A DNA stretch of 64,000 bases from Stratiolaelaps scimitus (lineage: Eukaryota > Arthropoda > Arachnida > Mesostigmata > Laelapidae). The notes below the pieces were generated by a model that had not been told where the DNA came from, did not search any database, and was given only the letters and a program-made list of their open reading frames with translations. Positions 61,267 to 64,000 of this stretch are shown piece by piece (position 1 is the first letter of the stretch; each line of letters opens with the position of its first letter). A program made the translations under genes and the position numbers. The stretch lies in NCBI GenBank assembly GCA_019614645.1, contig JABWDB010000002.1, forward strand, positions 248,001-312,000, read 5' to 3'.

Positions 61267-61372
61267 AAGTAAATAAGTACACTTTCCCGGCTGACTCACA
61301 CCTAACATTTGACGTCCACGGTAAATGTGGCTTCCGGCATTGCTTCATAAGACGGACCCTTTTTAAAATGCT
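61267..61372 (+). repeat. Interspersed repeat family B, copy 5
   Basis: This copy is full length, though diverged: CCCGGCTGACTCACACCTAA, CGTCCACGGTAAATG, TTCCGGCATTGCTTCATAAG and ACGGACCC. It lies in the 5' UTR intron of the proline-rich secreted gene. Confidence 0.75.
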
Positions 61373-61531
61373 AATGGGGATCGGACCTGTCCACCGACGT
61401 GTCTCCTACGATTGCGAGGCGCAATCGAAATCTGCCTGATAATCTTTCTTAATTTTCCCTTGCAGGAAAACCTACTGCAATTTGTTAGAGGATAGAAAAG
61501 CACGAGGCAGCTGATCCACAGCTAAAAAAAA

Positions 61532-62806
61532 ATGAGACCTTCAGTGACAGTGTTAATTTTGCCGCTGACCCTAGCGGCGTTGCCTGCAGTGCGATCGCAG
61601 GGCATGTTCGGGGGTATTTTAAACAGCGGAATTGGCGTTCTCACAGGTAACACGATTCCAATTTTGAAAATGCCTCCCATTCACCTTTAGATGTGATCGT
61701 ATCATGCTCCAATGTCAATAACGTTCTTTTCTGTTTGTGAACTTCTTTCTAAGAAAATATTATGAAAGATCTTCGAAAATTATCTTATAGGTTCGTTCGG
61801 AAAATATCTTATATAGGAAAAGAGACTAATTTCCATTTTTATGACTGTACAAACGACGTGGAAGTTTGTATACTAGTCTGTCTCGACCCGCGATCAAGTT
61901 GTCGCGGTATTGAACAATTACATTAGCGAAGTTCAGAATATTGCAGGTTAGCTGTAAAAAAAAGTCCTTGTTAGCGTCCACTTGCCAAATGTGTTCCTCT
62001 GTCAGTAGGTCCGATCATATCTAAGATATGCTGGGCGCTTTTCAGTGAATTCCTCAATACACGAATACTAGCTCATTGTTAGCCAATCTCATTGTGGTTT
62101 GTATTCGGCAAGAGAGGCACCGCTAGCCAAAGGAGACTATCTATGTATCTTATATCGATCACTTTTTTTGACTCCCTTAGGCCTAATGATAATAATTTAC
62201 CACTTACTGATAATACGTGATAAATTATTATTATTTGTTGGGAGGAACTTGTTCAATTATTCGAAAATTCTAAGCTTGCCAGTTGCCAAATGTATTCCAA
62301 TAAATGCAAAAAAAATCCCATGACCCAAATTACAACGAAACAGCGAATTGCTAAATAATCCCGTCGAGGTTTCGTTTCTATATACATGCACGATCTTCGG
62401 CCGTGTGTCACTATGCAATCAGATGTCATCTAGTGTTTTGTTAATCAATCGAGTATTCAATTACACGCAATTAAATCCTTCAGGAAAAACAAAGGCTCCT
62501 TCACCGACGCCATCGCCGGCTACCGTTCAACCTAAGGCGGGGCCCATCTTCTCGGTGCCCACCATCCCAGTTCCTCGCATACCGATCCCAACATTGCCCC
62601 CGGTTCTGTCCTTACCCACTGGGCTGCCGAAGTTACCAACGATATTACGACCAATCGAAATACCGACGATAATTCCATTACCACCTACGGGAATACCCGA
62701 CCTCAGTGATATTCTCCCTACGCCCATAGCGAACTTCATAAAATTCATCCTGGAAATGATGGAAGCGTTTATGAAAATCGTTGATGTCGTGTTCGGCTTG
62801 TTCTAA
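61532..62806 (+). CDS. Secreted proline-rich protein, function unknown
   Basis: Two coding exons, 61532-61646 and 62484-62806, joined in phase (G|GA gives Gly), give 438 nt, or 145 residues. The start ATG follows a short A-run and opens a clear signal peptide (RPSVTVLILPLTLAALPAV, cleavage probably after VRSQ). A short Gly-rich part follows, then a region of repeated Pro-Ile/Thr/Leu-Pro motifs (VPTIPVPRIPIPTLPP and similar), and a hydrophobic, methionine-rich C-terminal helix (FIKFILEMMEAFMKIVDVVF). AATAAA at 63056-63061 is a likely poly(A) signal. I recognise no family; cuticle, silk-like or salivary secretion are possibilities that the sequence does not decide. Confidence 0.7.
61647..62483 (+). 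other. Intron of the proline-rich secreted gene
   Basis: This is an AT-rich intron with an imperfect 14-bp inverted repeat (62190-62203 with 62217-62230, one mismatch) and no other recognisable feature. Confidence 0.6.
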
Positions 62807-63629
62807 TTGCCAAACCTGATCATTAGAAGGGACTGTTTATTTTACGGTACTCGATGACGCGTTCTGGTGCTCGTCTAATTACGGTATCAACCATTCTCTG
62901 TTGAATAATAGTGCTAATTGAGACATAGACGCAAAAGAGAGCTAAAAACTAAAAAAGACTAAATGTAGAGGAGATCTCTATTAACAGTCACTATAAAAAG
63001 GACTTTTTTTTTCGTTCATCAAAGGGAACTACTGTATGCCAAATTCAATTACCCCAATAAATGGGGCTCAAATTCAAGAATGTGAAAGAAATAAATTCAC
63101 CCGTGTGAGGCGGAACTTGGCTACTCTCTTTATATACCACAATTCCTATGTCAGTTGAACATAATTTAGGCAGAACTCCAATGACGAGTTTTGCGAGCAG
63201 AGTCATAGTTTTGTGTTAGACAGCTTGGTCTTTTGATTTGAGGTCGAGGGATAACCTCTTAAAAACGCAGCTTGTTAATAGATACTACATCAAATATGGA
63301 GATGACTGGTCAGATATATGATTTACAAATTGACATCTCTTTTGTACTTATTACATACGGACGTCACGGTCTTGGAATCTTTCGACGAGACCTATTCGGT
63401 GGGCTAGATTATTATCGACTATTTTATAAATCTGAATTTGAGATATCGATGTTTGCGAAATAGGCGTCGTTCAGATAAACGAAGATACGAATGTCGGCTG
63501 TTTTTTCTTGAGACTATGCTTTCGTCATTTTGACTTTGGACGAACCGTTAATTGGTTATTGGTAATCAGCACATTTAGTTACCTAACCATTTCGTTTGAC
63601 AATATTCACCCTGGTACATACAGGTAATC

Positions 63630-63663
<34 letters not shown>

Positions 63664-63834
63664 TTTCATATATCAATAAATGTATTTTTTTGAAAATCAA
63701 CGAAATATCTCAAGAATGGGGTAACGCAAACAGTGGATTGCTATAATTATTTTGTGTCATAAAAATCGAAAGTCTTACGCAACTAGTTCTTTATACGGCA
63801 GTATAGGTGTGCTCAAGCATCTTCAGTGTTTTGT
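62807..63834. other. Spacer between the two secreted-protein genes
   Basis: It contains the AATAAA of the upstream gene and an (ATT)n run at about 63635-63662. A TTTATAC sequence at about 63790-63796 lies some 40 bp before the next ATG and could be a TATA box. Confidence 0.5.
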
Positions 63835-63981
63835 ATGAAGCCAACATTGAATTTGGTTTTATTCATTTTGGCAAGTCTTATGGGTGCTGACCGTCTAGTG
63901 GGCCACATAACCCGGCCTCCTCTACCGATGTACGATGATTATGGTCACACGGCAAACAGGCTACACCGTTTGCCGCGGTGA
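63835..63981 (+). CDS. Small secreted peptide (48 aa) or first exon of a secreted protein
   Basis: The ATG at 63835 opens a frame of 48 codons ending in TGA at 63979-63981. The first about 20 residues (KPTLNLVLFILASLMGA) form a good signal peptide. The rest is short and polar, with HITRPPLPMYDDYGH and a basic end LHRLPR. A TTTATAC box lies about 40 bp upstream, as in many compact arthropod secreted-protein genes. The stop overlaps a possible donor (CG|GTGAAC), so the gene may instead continue in a second exon beyond the window. The DDYGH core recalls sulfakinins, but the following MRF-amide is missing. No family is assigned. Confidence 0.5.
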   Translation: MKPTLNLVLFILASLMGADRLVGHITRPPLPMYDDYGHTANRLHRLPR

Positions 63982-64000
63982 ACTGTGAATTTCCGCCGAC

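Noticed and set aside
63835..63981. Sulfakinin neuropeptide precursor
   Set aside because: Only the DDYGH part is similar; the amidated MRF end and flanking dibasic cleavage signals are missing, so I did not assign the family.
1..64000. CRISPR arrays, prokaryotic operons, integrated viruses or intact transposases/reverse transcriptases
   Set aside because: I saw no spaced direct-repeat array, no polycistronic gene layout and no recognisable reverse transcriptase, integrase or transposase motifs on either strand.

Overview
This window is nuclear DNA of an animal. Genes are split into many exons with GT..AG introns, there are wide intergenic spaces, (TA)n and (CT)n microsatellites are frequent, and short retroposed elements are scattered throughout. 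The proteins (a Ubr1/Ubr2-type N-recognin, Wntless, a Vasa-type DEAD-box helicase that keeps CCHC zinc knuckles) fit a non-insect arthropod. A chelicerate such as a mite or tick is my best guess, but nothing I can see fixes the species.

Layout. (1) 1-21983, minus strand: a large Ubr1/Ubr2 E3 ubiquitin ligase gene. I could assemble 15 coding exons with matching splice phases, giving 1472 residues before the gene runs off the left edge. (2) 21984-26836: a 4.9 kb head-to-head intergenic region, very rich in trinucleotide repeats. (3) 26837-34493, plus strand: wntless (WLS/Evi), ten coding exons, 572 residues, complete. (4) 34494-40773: intergenic. (5) 40774-44370, plus strand: a vasa-like gene, five coding exons, 672 residues, six CCHC knuckles plus a full DEAD-box helicase core. 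Its last intron carries a poly(A)-tailed retroposed insert with a perfect target-site duplication. (6) 46991-47885 and 50761-52020, minus strand: two tandem, divergent paralogues of the TB2/DP1/HVA22 (REEP) membrane-protein family, with the intron at the same place and phase. (7) 53-60.8 kb: mostly intergenic, with a full-length tRNA-derived SINE. (8) about 60.85-62.8 kb, plus strand: a gene with a non-coding first exon that encodes a secreted proline-rich protein of 145 residues. (9) 63835-63981, plus strand: a 48-residue secreted peptide, or the first exon of a longer secreted protein.

Two interspersed repeat families recur in the introns and spacers: a tRNA-derived SINE (one full and three 5'-truncated copies) and an about 85-105 bp element (five copies, all in the same orientation). 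The main genes do not form one pathway. They are ordinary neighbours: protein turnover (N-degron pathway), Wnt secretion, germ line RNA biology and ER membrane shaping. I found no CRISPR array, virus, intact autonomous transposon or other large unknown system. The most unusual items are the duplicated zinc-knuckle exons, the tandem shortened REEP genes, the retroposed inserts, an 87 bp near-perfect palindrome, and the small secreted genes at the right end.
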